Shown here: in pieces, positions 1 through 8,895 of the stretch
How the letters are laid out: each line of letters opens with the position of its first letter
Numbering within the stretch: the stretch's first letter is position 1
Origin: an uncultured Methanomicrobiales archaeon
Lineage (GTDB): Archaea > Halobacteriota > Methanomicrobia > Methanomicrobiales > Methanospirillaceae
Assembly: GCA_903900025.1 (NCBI GenBank)
Contig: CAIULN010000040.1
Location: 1-55,859 of the forward strand
Direction of reading: 5' to 3'
Length of the DNA: 55,859 nt
Notes under the pieces: model-generated
Seen by the model: the letters and a program-made list of their open reading frames with translations, nothing else
The model's database searches: none
Told to the model about the DNA's origin: nothing
Made by a program: the position numbers and the translations under genes

Positions 1-227
1 GCGCAAAGTTCCTTGGTGCAGCCGATGAGACACCAGAAGAAGCGGCAGAACGCCCGTTGATGGACGAGAGCATTCTTGGTGATATCCCGAAGCGTGAGGC
101 GATCGATGCGATATTAAAAGAGATACAGGATGCAGTACCCCATGTTTCTGAGGATGAGCTGAAGGACACGAGCAAGCGCAGGCTGTCGGTGGATAAAGCA
201 AAAGACGAACCGGTGCTGCCAACCTGA
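1..227 (+). CDS. C-terminal end of an unidentified protein (5' end outside window)
   Basis: An open frame enters from the left edge, reading from base 3, and stops with TGA at 225-227, leaving about 74 residues. The visible tail is acidic and charged, mostly helical in character, with many Glu, Asp and Lys and a final PVLPT. I see no diagnostic motif and do not recognise the family. It lies 75 bp upstream of the phosphoribulokinase gene on the same strand, but an AT-rich spacer with T-runs separates them, so co-transcription is doubtful. Confidence 0.6.
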   Translation, partial: AKFLGAADETPEEAAERPLMDESILGDIPKREAIDAILKEIQDAVPHVSEDELKDTSKRRLSVDKAKDEPVLPT

Positions 228-302
228 TATTTTTTATTTTTTGTTATTACCTGCAGAATGGTTTTTTATTGATACGCCAAAAGAAGCATTACGGGGTCAT
301 CC

Positions 303-1265
303 ATGCATCATCCCAATTTCAAGGACACGATCGCGGCCTCCCCGTACATCTTCACCATCGGCGTGGCGGGGGACAGCGGGTCCGGGAAGTCCACCTTCAC
401 CAGGGGTGTCCGGAGCATCTTTGGCGACGACCTGGTATCCACCATCACACTGGACGATTACCACAGCCTTGACAGGTCCGGCCGCCACGACCAGCGGATC
501 ACAGCATTGGATCCCCGGGCAAACCGTCTCGATCAGATGGAAAAGGATCTTGCGCTGCTCAAACGCGGTGTCCCCATCGAAAAACCGGTGTACAACCACA
601 CGACCGGAACGTTTGATCCCCCTGTAATCTTTCGCCCGCGGAAGATCCTGATACTGGAAGGGCTCCATACCTTGTTCACTCCCGCCCTCCGCCACTATCT
701 CGATTTTTCGCTCTTTGTGGACCCGGTGCAGGGGGTCAAGTATGACTGGAAGATACGGCGGGACATGGTGACGCGTGGGTATTCGCGTGAGCAGGTGCTC
801 GGGGAGATTGCACAGAGGGAACCGGATTACCAGAACTTTATCGCCCCCCAGAAGGAATTCGCCGATGCGGTGATCGGCATCGACTACTCCGAATACGGAA
901 AACATCTCGGGCTTGAACGGAATGTCTACCGGATCACCCTGTCCCAGAGCAGGATGAAGCAGAACATCGAGAATATCGATCTCTCACTGGACCTGTACTC
1001 GATCCTCTCGCTTTCCCAGAGAAATTTCCTGCTCAAGTTTCTGACAAGCGAGCATGACGGCCACCGGATGGGAGAGCTGATCATGGATGGCGAGTTGAGT
1101 GAGCACGTGGTGAAAAAACTCGAACGCAGCATCGAGCAGCAGACACGTGTCCACCCCATCTCCATTTTTGCGAACAGGACATACGTGACAGCCGGTGACC
1201 TCGCCCAGCTGATCCTGTGCTGGCGGATCATCCACCGCCGCATCTTCATGGAGCGCAGGCAGTAA
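303..1265 (+). CDS. prk: Archaeal phosphoribulokinase (P-loop uridine kinase/PRK superfamily)
   Basis: This 320-residue kinase likely phosphorylates ribulose 5-phosphate to ribulose 1,5-bisphosphate in the cytoplasm. A Walker A loop (GDSGSGKST) sits near residue 25. The LDDYHSLDR segment that follows matches the conserved acidic/aromatic substrate motif of phosphoribulokinases rather than uridine kinases. A hydrophobic beta strand ending in EGLH is the usual Walker B-type segment. The length fits the archaeal PRK described in Methanospirillum hungatei (known from literature), where it feeds type III RuBisCO in the reductive hexulose-phosphate pathway. A class I aldolase and a phosphofructokinase follow on the same strand, supporting a sugar-phosphate role. 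The ATG at 303 leaves the P-loop at the normal distance. Uridine kinase is the alternative; no RuBisCO gene is visible here. Confidence 0.85.
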   Translation: MHHPNFKDTIAASPYIFTIGVAGDSGSGKSTFTRGVRSIFGDDLVSTITLDDYHSLDRSGRHDQRITALDPRANRLDQMEKDLALLKRGVPIEKPVYNHTTGTFDPPVIFRPRKILILEGLHTLFTPALRHYLDFSLFVDPVQGVKYDWKIRRDMVTRGYSREQVLGEIAQREPDYQNFIAPQKEFADAVIGIDYSEYGKHLGLERNVYRITLSQSRMKQNIENIDLSLDLYSILSLSQRNFLLKFLTSEHDGHRMGELIMDGELSEHVVKKLERSIEQQTRVHPISIFANRTYVTAGDLAQLILCWRIIHRRIFMERRQ

Positions 1266-1394
1266 GCCGTTTTTTGTCCGCACCGGCTGCCCGGCACCGC
1301 TGTTTTTTGTGGAGTGAACGGACAAATGGCATGCAAACATCATTATGCATGACATACGATATACGGATGCGGGAAAATTACGCGAGGGGACGTG

Positions 1395-2333
1395 ATGACC
1401 GGACACCAACCACTGCGGATACCACTCGATGTGCCCCCAAAGGCACAGGCAGCCTTTAAAGAGAATTTCAGGAGGATGACCATGGGCACCGGGCGCCTGA
1501 TGCTCTTTGCCGGCGACCAGAAAGTCGAGCACCTCAACGACGACTTTGCCGGCCCGGGCATCCATCCCGATGACGGTGATCCCGAGCACCTCTTCCGGAT
1601 CGCATCGGAAGGCAGGATCGGGGTCTTTGCCACCCAGATGGGGCTCCTCGCACAATGGGGCGAGGACTACCCCCAGGTCCCCTACCTTGTCAAACTGAAC
1701 GGGAAAACCAACCTTCTCAAAACAAAAGATCGCGATCCGCTCAGCACCGCCTGGTATTCCGTGGAAGAGGTGGTCGCGTTCAAAAAACAGTCCGATCTCC
1801 TGGTGTACGGGGTCGGGTATACGGTCTATTTGGGCAGCGCTTATGAACACACGATGCTGCGTGAAGCAGCGCAGGTTGTGCGGCAGGCTCACGAAGAAGG
1901 CCTTGTCACGGTCATCTGGGTGTATCCCCGGGGTGCAGGCGTGAAGGATGAACGGGACCCCCACCTGATCGCCGGTGCCTGCGGCATTGCGGCATGTCTT
2001 GGCAGTGACTTTGTCAAGGTGAACGCCCCGAAAAAGGAGGGCGTCTCATCTGCGCTGCTTCTGAAGGAGGCAGTGCGTGCAGCGGGACGGACGCGGGTGG
2101 TCTGTGCCGGCGGGTCGGCGGAGGACCCGGCTGCGTTCCTTTCGGAGCTCCATGAACAGATCCACATCGGAGGGGCGTCAGGAAATGCGACCGGAAGAAA
2201 CATCCACCAGCGGTCCCTTCCCGAAGCGATCCGGATGTGCAATGCAATCTCTGCACTGACCTTTGACCATGCAGATCTGGAAACCGCAATTGCCCTGAGT
2301 AAGGGCAAAAAACCGCCAACCGGGAAAGGATGA
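1395..2333 (+). CDS. Class I (DeoC/FbaB-type) fructose-bisphosphate aldolase family protein
   Basis: A 312-residue TIM-barrel aldolase of the archaeal DeoC/LacD-like class. The SDFVKVN strand holds the probable Schiff-base lysine (near residue 208), and a downstream Gly-rich stretch (AGGSAEDP, then GGASGNATGRN) fits the phosphate-binding loop. The expected role is reversible cleavage of fructose 1,6-bisphosphate, or a related condensation, between PRK and PFK. A GTG at 1392 directly precedes the ATG at 1395; a GAGGGG sequence upstream serves either, and I take the ATG. It ends 1 base before the PFK start codon, so the two are almost certainly co-transcribed. Substrate specificity within this family (fructose bisphosphate versus other ketose phosphates) cannot be read from the sequence. 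Confidence 0.8.
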   Translation: MTGHQPLRIPLDVPPKAQAAFKENFRRMTMGTGRLMLFAGDQKVEHLNDDFAGPGIHPDDGDPEHLFRIASEGRIGVFATQMGLLAQWGEDYPQVPYLVKLNGKTNLLKTKDRDPLSTAWYSVEEVVAFKKQSDLLVYGVGYTVYLGSAYEHTMLREAAQVVRQAHEEGLVTVIWVYPRGAGVKDERDPHLIAGACGIAACLGSDFVKVNAPKKEGVSSALLLKEAVRAAGRTRVVCAGGSAEDPAAFLSELHEQIHIGGASGNATGRNIHQRSLPEAIRMCNAISALTFDHADLETAIALSKGKKPPTGKG

Positions 2334-2334
2334 C

Positions 2335-3378
2335 ATGGTTTTGGGAATCGGCATCCTCACGGGAGGTGGCGACTGCCCGGGCCTGAACGGGCTGATCCGG
2401 GCAGTGGTGCGCAGCGGGCTGCCATACGGATACCGGACGCTGGGCATCCGGAACGGGTGGCAGGGGCTCATGAAAGGCGATGTTGAACTGCTCACTGACT
2501 CTTCGGTCTCCGGCATCATCTCCCGGGGCGGCACCATCCTGGGCACATCACGGACCGACCCGCTCAAAAACCCTGCGGATTTTACAAAGATCCAGAACAC
2601 CTTAAAAAAATTTCAGATCGGTGCGCTTGTGGTGGCGGGCGGGGACGGGACCCTTGCCGCGGCGCACCAGGTCGCCGCCCGCGGCATCCCGATCGTCGGC
2701 GTACCCAAGACCATCGACAACGACATCCCGCAGACCGATATGACCATCGGGTTTGACACTGCCGTTTCCACCGTGACCGAAGCGATTGACCGGCTCCATA
2801 CGACCGCAGAATCCCACCACCGGATCATGGTCGTCCAGGTCATGGGCCGAAAGGCCGGCTGGATCGCGCTCAAGGCAGGGATCGCCGGTGGGGCGGACGA
2901 GATCCTGATCCCCGAAGTGCATGTCACCATCGATGATGTGTGCCGGAATCTCAGGGCGCGGTACAAGGTGGGCAAACAGTTCTCCATCGTGGTCGTTGCT
3001 GAGGGGACGCCTCTTGAGGGGATCGGGGATTATCCCGTTTTTGAGGGTGAGCGGGATGAGTGCGGACACGAGAAATTTGTCGGTGCGGGAAACATCCTTG
3101 GCAGGGAACTGGAGCGGCGGCTCGGTATTGAGACGAGGGTGACGAACCTTGGCCACGTCCAGCGCGGCGGGACGCCCACGGCATTCGACCGGGTTCTCGC
3201 CACCCGGTTCGGAGTTGCGGCTGTCGAACAGATCCGGGCGGGCAACGTCAGCACGATGGTGGCATTGCAGAGCGCCCATATTGTAACAGTCCCGTTATCA
3301 TCCGTCTTCCACCGGCAAAAGCTGGTGGACCCTGAGCTCTATGCACTCGCAAGGACGGTAATGGGTGGCAAACGATAA
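2335..3378 (+). CDS. 6-phosphofructokinase (PfkA superfamily, mixed Gly/Lys phosphoryl-donor signature)
   Basis: This 347-residue PfkA-type enzyme shows GGGDCPGLN at the N-terminus (phosphate loop), GGDGTL near residues 102-107, PKTIDND near 124-130 (catalytic Asp), MGRKAGW, and a C-terminal GHVQRGGTP. In this family Gly in GGDG is typical of ATP users, while Lys in PKTIDND is typical of pyrophosphate users. The combination seen here belongs to the mixed group often called group III, so donor choice (ATP or PPi) is open. Many euryarchaeal methanogens instead use ADP-dependent PFKs of a different fold, so a PfkA enzyme here suggests transfer. The ATG follows the aldolase stop (TGAC ATGG), consistent with tight translational coupling. 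Confidence 0.88.
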   Translation: MVLGIGILTGGGDCPGLNGLIRAVVRSGLPYGYRTLGIRNGWQGLMKGDVELLTDSSVSGIISRGGTILGTSRTDPLKNPADFTKIQNTLKKFQIGALVVAGGDGTLAAAHQVAARGIPIVGVPKTIDNDIPQTDMTIGFDTAVSTVTEAIDRLHTTAESHHRIMVVQVMGRKAGWIALKAGIAGGADEILIPEVHVTIDDVCRNLRARYKVGKQFSIVVVAEGTPLEGIGDYPVFEGERDECGHEKFVGAGNILGRELERRLGIETRVTNLGHVQRGGTPTAFDRVLATRFGVAAVEQIRAGNVSTMVALQSAHIVTVPLSSVFHRQKLVDPELYALARTVMGGKR

Positions 3379-3439
3379 AAAGGATACAAAACGGCGGCAT
3401 TGCACAACACTTCCTGTGAAGCAGTGTACTACGTGTTTT

Positions 3440-4741
3440 TTACATGTGCAATAAAACCGGCAGGGTGAACACCGTCACAAGTACAAAGAGCATGATGAAA
3501 CTCACGGCGCTCACCACATGGTCTGCATATTTTGTAAACCCGCTGCGTTCCATCACCCTGTCTACACCTTCCTTGAGTATGTAGCCGCCATCAAGGGGGA
3601 TGATAGGCAGTGCGTTGCACAGGCCGACCGCGATATTGAACCATGCGCACCAGAACAGGATCTGGACTGCTGACCAGTACTGAGGGAACGGGACATTCCA
3701 CGCAGTGGTATCAATTGTGTCGTTGATCAGGATCATGAAATTCTGCCATTGTACCGGGTCGAGGATAATCTCTATGGGGACCGCCATCATAAAAAAAACA
3801 CCCGTGGGATTTCCAAGGCGGTCAAAAAAGCCTTTTACTGCCGGTGCATCATAGTATGCGACGCCCATGAACCCGCTGGTCCGTTCACCAAATGGATCGG
3901 GCCATCGGATTAACAGCAGGGAATATGTTGACCTTTTTTGGTCTTTTTCGATTTCCAGTGTCACCTTATCGCCGGGCCGTGTCCCGTTGAGAATTGTTCC
4001 GACATCATCGCGGGTCGCAACATCTATTCCGTTGACACTCCGGACGATGGAATCGGGGGGAATTCCGGCAACAGCGGCGGGATAGTCCGAATAGACAGAT
4101 TTTATCAGCGGGATCTGTACGGGTATCGCCATGCCAAGGAGGAAAAACAGGAGTCCGAAACATATCAGTCCGACAACAATATTGTTGGTGATCCCTGCCC
4201 CCAGCATCCGGATTTTTGAAACGCCTTTTGTCTTTTCAAAATCCTCCTCTTCAGGTTCGACAAACGCACCGATGGGGATGACAAGGATGAGAATCCCAAT
4301 AAATTTCAATTTAATTTTTTCTACCCTTGAGAGGATGGCATGACCGAATTCATGGATGATGAGGGTCAGCACAAACGCAAACCATACAGCAAATGTAAAC
4401 GGGATAAACTGGTTGAGTCCGGGGATGGCAAAGATATTCCGGATATCATTTACTGCTGTGGGGGGAGGTTGCACGACAATATTGTACTGAAGAGAGTACA
4501 GGAGCATGACAACCATCGCAACGGATACCATAACGACAAGGATAACGCCAAGAGTACCGTATAACCTGAGAAATGTGTGATAATTGGTAAACCGATCAAA
4601 AAATCCCACTCTGCGGCTTCTGATTGCCAAGATTGGACCGTAAAAGGTGATGCGATCCTCCCACAACTTGTATGTGTGGATATAATACGCTATCAATGTG
4701 TAAATTGCGACGCAAACAAGGAGGGGGACCATCCAGTCCAT
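3440..4741 (-). CDS. Site-2-protease-like M50 zinc metalloprotease with PDZ domain
   Basis: A 433-residue intramembrane metalloprotease. It has an N-terminal TM helix, a second TM pair, then HEFGH at residues 130-134 (zinc ligands plus catalytic Glu) inside a membrane segment. A PDZ-like domain occupies roughly residues 220-285 (AAVAGIPPDSIVRSVNG). A late membrane segment carries NALPIIPLDGG, whose Asp is the third zinc ligand. The usual role is regulated cleavage of membrane-bound substrates within the bilayer; no substrate is evident nearby. The gene is convergent with PFK and lies 76 bp downstream of the co-oriented RNase HII gene. Confidence 0.9.
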   Translation of the reverse strand: MDWMVPLLVCVAIYTLIAYYIHTYKLWEDRITFYGPILAIRSRRVGFFDRFTNYHTFLRLYGTLGVILVVMVSVAMVVMLLYSLQYNIVVQPPPTAVNDIRNIFAIPGLNQFIPFTFAVWFAFVLTLIIHEFGHAILSRVEKIKLKFIGILILVIPIGAFVEPEEEDFEKTKGVSKIRMLGAGITNNIVVGLICFGLLFFLLGMAIPVQIPLIKSVYSDYPAAVAGIPPDSIVRSVNGIDVATRDDVGTILNGTRPGDKVTLEIEKDQKRSTYSLLLIRWPDPFGERTSGFMGVAYYDAPAVKGFFDRLGNPTGVFFMMAVPIEIILDPVQWQNFMILINDTIDTTAWNVPFPQYWSAVQILFWCAWFNIAVGLCNALPIIPLDGGYILKEGVDRVMERSGFTKYADHVVSAVSFIMLFVLVTVFTLPVLLHM

Positions 4742-4817
4742 TCATAATTCATGGTATGGCGGATGAGATAAAACAATGTCCCGTTGCAGTCTCACCTGAA
4801 AAGTCAAAGGGAGGATC

Positions 4818-5462
4818 TCATACAAATTCCGAAAGGCTGCTCTGCGGCATCTTGGAGAGCATTGTGCTCACGGTCTTCCAGCTCTTCCGGGCGCATGCGG
4901 GCGGCTGGTGATGCTCCCTGATGTAGGAGAAGAGAAATGCGATTGTCACCGGATCCGACGGATATCCGCTCCCGATATCCCCGTACGTTTGGGACAACTG
5001 CCGCACTTCGCGGTCCCGCACCACCTTGGCTACGATGCTCGCAGCGGAAACAATTTTGTAGGTCCGGTCGGCATGGTGTTCCGATACAATCTCGCACCCC
5101 TTTTTTTTAAGGTTCTCCTCTACCATCCGGGCATAGCGCTCCGGGTTCACATCGCACGCGTCCACATAGGCGATGGCAGGCTGGAGCCTGCTGATGACTG
5201 CAGCGTGCGCCCGTGCAACGCACATGTTCATTGAGACCTCCTTGCGGCATGCATCGATCTCTTCTGCGGGAATGATGACCGTGGCAATGCTGCACCGCTC
5301 TTGAATCAGCCCGAACAGGTGGTCGCGTTTCCCGAAAGAGAGCAGTTTGGAATCTTTTACCTCAAGGTCAGAAAACAGATCATCAGAGGAAGCACCTACC
5401 GCCGCGACCACCATCGGCCCGAGCACCGAACCCTTGCCGGCTTCATCAACCCCACAGATCAC
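4818..5462 (-). CDS. rnhB: Ribonuclease HII
   Basis: A 214-residue enzyme that cleaves RNA in RNA-DNA hybrids and incises at single ribonucleotides misincorporated into DNA. The N-terminus has the hallmark CGVDEAGKGSVLGP with the first catalytic Asp and Glu at residues 6-7. YVDACDVNP supplies the next catalytic Asp, and ASIVAKVVRD is the conserved late helix. The length is normal for archaeal RNase HII. Its ATG lies about 55 bp from the divergent trkA start, so a shared promoter region is likely. Confidence 0.95.
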   Translation of the reverse strand: MICGVDEAGKGSVLGPMVVAAVGASSDDLFSDLEVKDSKLLSFGKRDHLFGLIQERCSIATVIIPAEEIDACRKEVSMNMCVARAHAAVISRLQPAIAYVDACDVNPERYARMVEENLKKKGCEIVSEHHADRTYKIVSAASIVAKVVRDREVRQLSQTYGDIGSGYPSDPVTIAFLFSYIREHHQPPACARKSWKTVSTMLSKMPQSSLSEFV

Positions 5463-5516
5463 AGATCATGATTCATACGCAAATTATTTCAATGGCGGTG
5501 ATGGTAACCGGTCGGC

Positions 5517-6184
5517 ATGTACATCATCATCGTGGGTCCGGGCGGTATCGGGAGATGCCTTGTCGGGCAGGCCGGTCGAGCACAGCAACAATGTCGTTGT
5601 CATTGACCAGGACGAAGCGCGATGCGGCGATATCCCCGGGCACCACGATGTGCTGGCAATCACCGGCAATGCGACCGACAAGTCAGTCCTTGAGGAAGCG
5701 GGGATCGACCATGCCGACGCATTCGTGGCAATGACGAGCGATGATGCCGTGAACCTGATGGCCTGCTGGCTCGAAAAAGAGGTTCCGCGTGCCCAGGATC
5801 GTCGCGATCATCAACCAGCCGGCCCATTCGGAATTTTTCAAGGAAGTGGGTGTTCGGATCAGCGAGAACCCGGATGAACCGGTTGCCTCGCGGCTGTACT
5901 ACTGGGCAAAGAACCTGCAACTCCAGCAGCCCGCCCGGATCCCCGGAGGGTCAATCTTTGAGATCGTTGCAAAAAAGGGTCCCCCCATTCTCGGTCACGA
6001 GATCCGGGAACTCAAGGTAAAGGATTTTGTCTTTATTCTGATCCGGCGCGAGAGCGGCGACCTCATCGTCCCGAGCGGCAATGTTACCGTGCAGGCCGGC
6101 GATACATTTGCCGTATTTACCAAAAAAGAGGCAGAGGAAGACTGCCTGCGGCTGTTAAACCAACAACTCAAGACATCAACGTAA
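5517..6184 (+). pseudogene. trkA: TrkA-type K+ uptake regulatory protein, disrupted by two +1 frameshifts
   Basis: Read in three successive frames, this region gives a full TrkA of about 222 residues: an N-terminal NAD-binding Rossmann start (MYIIIVGPGGIG), then VVVIDQDEARC and VLAITGNATD, and a TrkA-C domain ending near LNQQLKTST. The frame shifts by +1 near a GGG run at 5565-5567 and again near an AAAAA run at 5774-5778. Removing one base at each site restores LVGRPVEHSNN and LEKRFRVPRIVA. Both lie in homopolymers, so a sequencing or assembly error is as plausible as true decay. A functional protein would regulate TrkH-type potassium channels. The 3' end overlaps the convergent reductase gene by 9 bp. 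Confidence 0.8.
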
Positions 6185-7372
6185 CGATACGGCAAGTGCG
6201 CCCAGTTCCAGAACCAGTTTCGGGTTCACCTTCATCAGTTCCTTTATGAGGGTGAATGTGGAGAACTCGGTGAGGTTCAGTTTTGAGGCCGAGCGGATGA
6301 TCGCATTCAGTTTTTCATCGGAGAGCTTGATCAGGTATTCCTTGATATGGTAGTTACGCTCAATGGACTTCCCGATTTTTGAGCTGCGCCATCCGGCATC
6401 ATATGCTGATAAGGCTTTTTTTTGGCAATTGCCCTTTGCAATGCAGTCCGCCGCCACATCAGCAGCGAGCCGGCCGGTGAACATCGCGTTGTAGATCCCG
6501 CCACCGGTCAGGGGGTCAACCACCCGCGCTGCATCACCGGCGATGATGAGCCCGTCAGCCACCGTGCATCCCAGAGGGCGGCAGACCGAGACGCCGCCGA
6601 CAATGAACTCAATCGGTTTTCCTTTCGGGAATGTTCTGTGCACGAATTTGTCGAGATAGTCCTTTGCACGGTGCCCGCTGCCGCTCTTCTTTCCGGAGAT
6701 CCCGACCCCGACGTTTGCCGATCGCTCGCCTTTGGGGAAGACCCAGAGGTAGCCTTCGGGGGCGATCTCGTTGCCGAGGTAGAAGACGGTCGCATGCGGG
6801 TCGATGTCGATGCCGGTGAGCACGTACTGGGCTGAACTCATGATCTCGCTGACAGGCACCGTGGTATCAATCCCGCACCAGCGGGCAAATTTGGATTCGA
6901 CACCGTCTGCGGCAACCACCACGTCAGCGGTCACGTCCGATACCGTGCCGCAGTACTCGAGCCGTGCACCCTTCACGACCCCGTCCTCCATGATGGGTGC
7001 CGCCGCCCGTGTCTTGACCGAGACGTCCGACCCTGCCTCTGCCGCCTGCCACACGAGTTCGCGGTCAAAGATCTTGCGGTCAAGGATGTAGCCCACCTTG
7101 TTGCCCGCAAACCCGGACTCGAGTTTCATGACGGTGCCATCGGGTGCAACGATTGCTGCCCCGGTCATCTCTGCCGAGATCCACCGCTCATCGGGCTCGA
7201 TGAACTCGGCGAGCGCTTCCTGCCCGATCCCCTCGGCACAGCGGACCGGCACTCCGATTGCCGGGCGCTTCTCGACAAGGCACACCGACAACCCTTTTTT
7301 TGCCGCGGTCCGCGCTGCAACCGCTCCCGCCGGACCGCCGCCAATCACGAGAAGGTCATAGTGTTTTTTCAT
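6176..7372 (-). CDS. Geranylgeranyl reductase family protein (archaeal lipid side-chain saturation)
   Basis: This 398-residue FAD enzyme probably hydrogenates the geranylgeranyl chains of archaeal membrane phospholipids. GGGPAG at residues 12-17 is the FAD dinucleotide loop. PVRCAEGI near residue 42 is typical of the family. [23 protein letters not shown] and [14 protein letters not shown] complete the p-hydroxybenzoate-hydroxylase-like fold. Directly upstream and overlapping by 17 bp is a 2[4Fe-4S] ferredoxin gene. In Methanosarcina a neighbouring ferredoxin is the electron donor to this reductase (established), so the pair most likely works together here. Confidence 0.88.
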   Translation of the reverse strand: MKKHYDLLVIGGGPAGAVAARTAAKKGLSVCLVEKRPAIGVPVRCAEGIGQEALAEFIEPDERWISAEMTGAAIVAPDGTVMKLESGFAGNKVGYILDRKIFDRELVWQAAEAGSDVSVKTRAAAPIMEDGVVKGARLEYCGTVSDVTADVVVAADGVESKFARWCGIDTTVPVSEIMSSAQYVLTGIDIDPHATVFYLGNEIAPEGYLWVFPKGERSANVGVGISGKKSGSGHRAKDYLDKFVHRTFPKGKPIEFIVGGVSVCRPLGCTVADGLIIAGDAARVVDPLTGGGIYNAMFTGRLAADVAADCIAKGNCQKKALSAYDAGWRSSKIGKSIERNYHIKEYLIKLSDEKLNAIIRSASKLNLTEFSTFTLIKELMKVNPKLVLELGALAVSLR

Positions 7373-7538
7373 TCACGACCTCCAGTGCCCCCAGCGGGCA
7401 GACCTTGGCGCAGATCCCGCAGCTCGTGCAGCTCTTCTCGACGCAGAGATAGGCATCGATCAGTTCAAGGGACCCTTCCGGGCAGACCGAAACGCAGCAC
7501 CCGCAATACCCGCAGATATCCCGATGTACGTTGAGCAT
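7356..7538 (-). CDS. 2[4Fe-4S] ferredoxin, probable electron donor to geranylgeranyl reductase
   Basis: A 60-residue ferredoxin with two clusters: C9-x2-C12-x2-C15-x3-C19-P and C37-x2-C40-x2-C43-x3-C47-P. C14 and C32 are additional cysteines outside the canonical set. Its 3' end overlaps the start of the geranylgeranyl reductase gene by 17 bp, implying translational coupling and a dedicated partnership. Confidence 0.92.
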   Translation of the reverse strand: MLNVHRDICGYCGCCVSVCPEGSLELIDAYLCVEKSCTSCGICAKVCPLGALEVVNEKTL

Positions 7539-7615
7539 TGAGTGATCATGTTGGAGTGCGGTTTCATTAATCTTTACGCATTGAGAAGAGAAACTCCCGC
7601 GCAGTGCCGGATTAT

Positions 7616-8731
7616 TCAGTACGAGAACGTGCCGTATTTCCCGCCGCCACCGGGATGCAGGGTGACCCTGCCGGTCCGCAGGGCTTCGATTGCGTCCCCG
7701 ACTCCCGTGTTCACGGTCCGGATCTCGTGTACCGGGGCAGTGACGAGCACCCGGATCTCGTTTTCAAACGCGGTGATGAACGAATCATACACGGCACGGC
7801 ACTTCCTTGTGTAGGGCGACGATGTCCCTTCCACGGTCTGGATGATCTGCCCGAGCGGGACGATGTGGAAGTAGGGCGGGCGGGTGCCGGGCTCACCGAC
7901 CGACAGTTCCCGTGCCCGGTCGTATACGCCTTTTTTTATGATGCCCCCGTCATGCGGGCACCGCCAGTGGTGGTGTACCGCTTCCTCGGCGGGATACTGG
8001 GTGAAGCACCGGACGCAGGCGGTGCGGTTGTATTTCCCCTCTTCCGGGAAAAAACCGGCGTTCATTTCGATCGCTCCCTTCCGGATGCAGCCGAGCACGC
8101 TTTTCACCGTACGGTCGTTGAGCCGGAGCTGGTTGAACTCCCGGGCAAACTTCTCCGGTGCCGGGCTGTGGGCGTCAGAGTTTGTGAGGAACGGGACGGC
8201 GGAGAGCTCGGGGATCGCAGCGCCATAACTGCTGTCGGCCGAGAGCCCGAGTTCCAAAAAATCGATCGGTTCGGAACCATAGCAGGCAGAAACGGAATCG
8301 AAGTATGCATACATCGCCGTCCATGGCGTAAACGCGTGGGCAGGGCCGACCAGCCCGCCGGTTTCATGGACAATCCGGGCGATGGATTCACCCGGGAGGT
8401 AGACATGCGGCCTTCCGACGGATGCAAGGCTCCTGCTGTGGGCAGCGAACCGTTCGCGGAGTTCATCGAACTGCGCAAAGTCCTGTGCAATGATGAGGTG
8501 GTGGACACGGGACTGGTCTTCCACTTCGGCGGTCGGCACAACCACGATGCCGGCACCGTTCTCCAGAAACGGGCGCCATGCCTGCTGCCATGCGGGGTGC
8601 AGTGCGTCGCCGGTCCCCAGTACTGCGATCCCTTTTTTTACGCAGGACGGGATCAGGTGCTCCGGTGTCATTTTGCGGGAGACCGCGATCGCATACGGGG
8701 AGTGAATGTGCAGGTCGGCGTTCGCGAGCAT
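7616..8731 (-). CDS. Endonuclease Q-like PHP-domain protein
   Basis: A 371-residue protein starting MLANADLHIHSPYA; the DLHIH at residues 6-10 is the first metal motif of the PHP domain. GTGDALHP and FLTNSDAHSP follow as later metal-binding blocks. A C-terminal zinc-ribbon-like portion holds CVRCF and a later CPHDG. This arrangement matches endonuclease Q (known in Thermococcales and some methanogens), which nicks DNA 5' of deaminated bases such as uracil and hypoxanthine. Catalytic competence here is inferred. The gene stands alone, with no repair partner adjacent. Confidence 0.8.
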   Translation of the reverse strand: MLANADLHIHSPYAIAVSRKMTPEHLIPSCVKKGIAVLGTGDALHPAWQQAWRPFLENGAGIVVVPTAEVEDQSRVHHLIIAQDFAQFDELRERFAAHSRSLASVGRPHVYLPGESIARIVHETGGLVGPAHAFTPWTAMYAYFDSVSACYGSEPIDFLELGLSADSSYGAAIPELSAVPFLTNSDAHSPAPEKFAREFNQLRLNDRTVKSVLGCIRKGAIEMNAGFFPEEGKYNRTACVRCFTQYPAEEAVHHHWRCPHDGGIIKKGVYDRARELSVGEPGTRPPYFHIVPLGQIIQTVEGTSSPYTRKCRAVYDSFITAFENEIRVLVTAPVHEIRTVNTGVGDAIEALRTGRVTLHPGGGGKYGTFSY

Positions 8732-8895
8732 GGGGTTCTCTGAATAGTACAGGGTTCTGGTATGTAATTAATCCGCAGTCCTGCGGGTTCCTTCCCGGTT
8801 CCATGAAAAAAAAAATTCGCAGGGGGTTTTTTCACGATCTCCGGATCTTTTTAAAAAACGTTATTTTTATTGCTTTTCCGTGCATTTCCTTTTTT

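Noticed and set aside
7604-8743. Long plus-strand open frame of 379 codons opposite the endonuclease Q gene
   Set aside because: It is the antisense shadow of a gene with clear PHP motifs; its composition (many Arg, Gly, Asp) is typical of GC-rich reverse frames.
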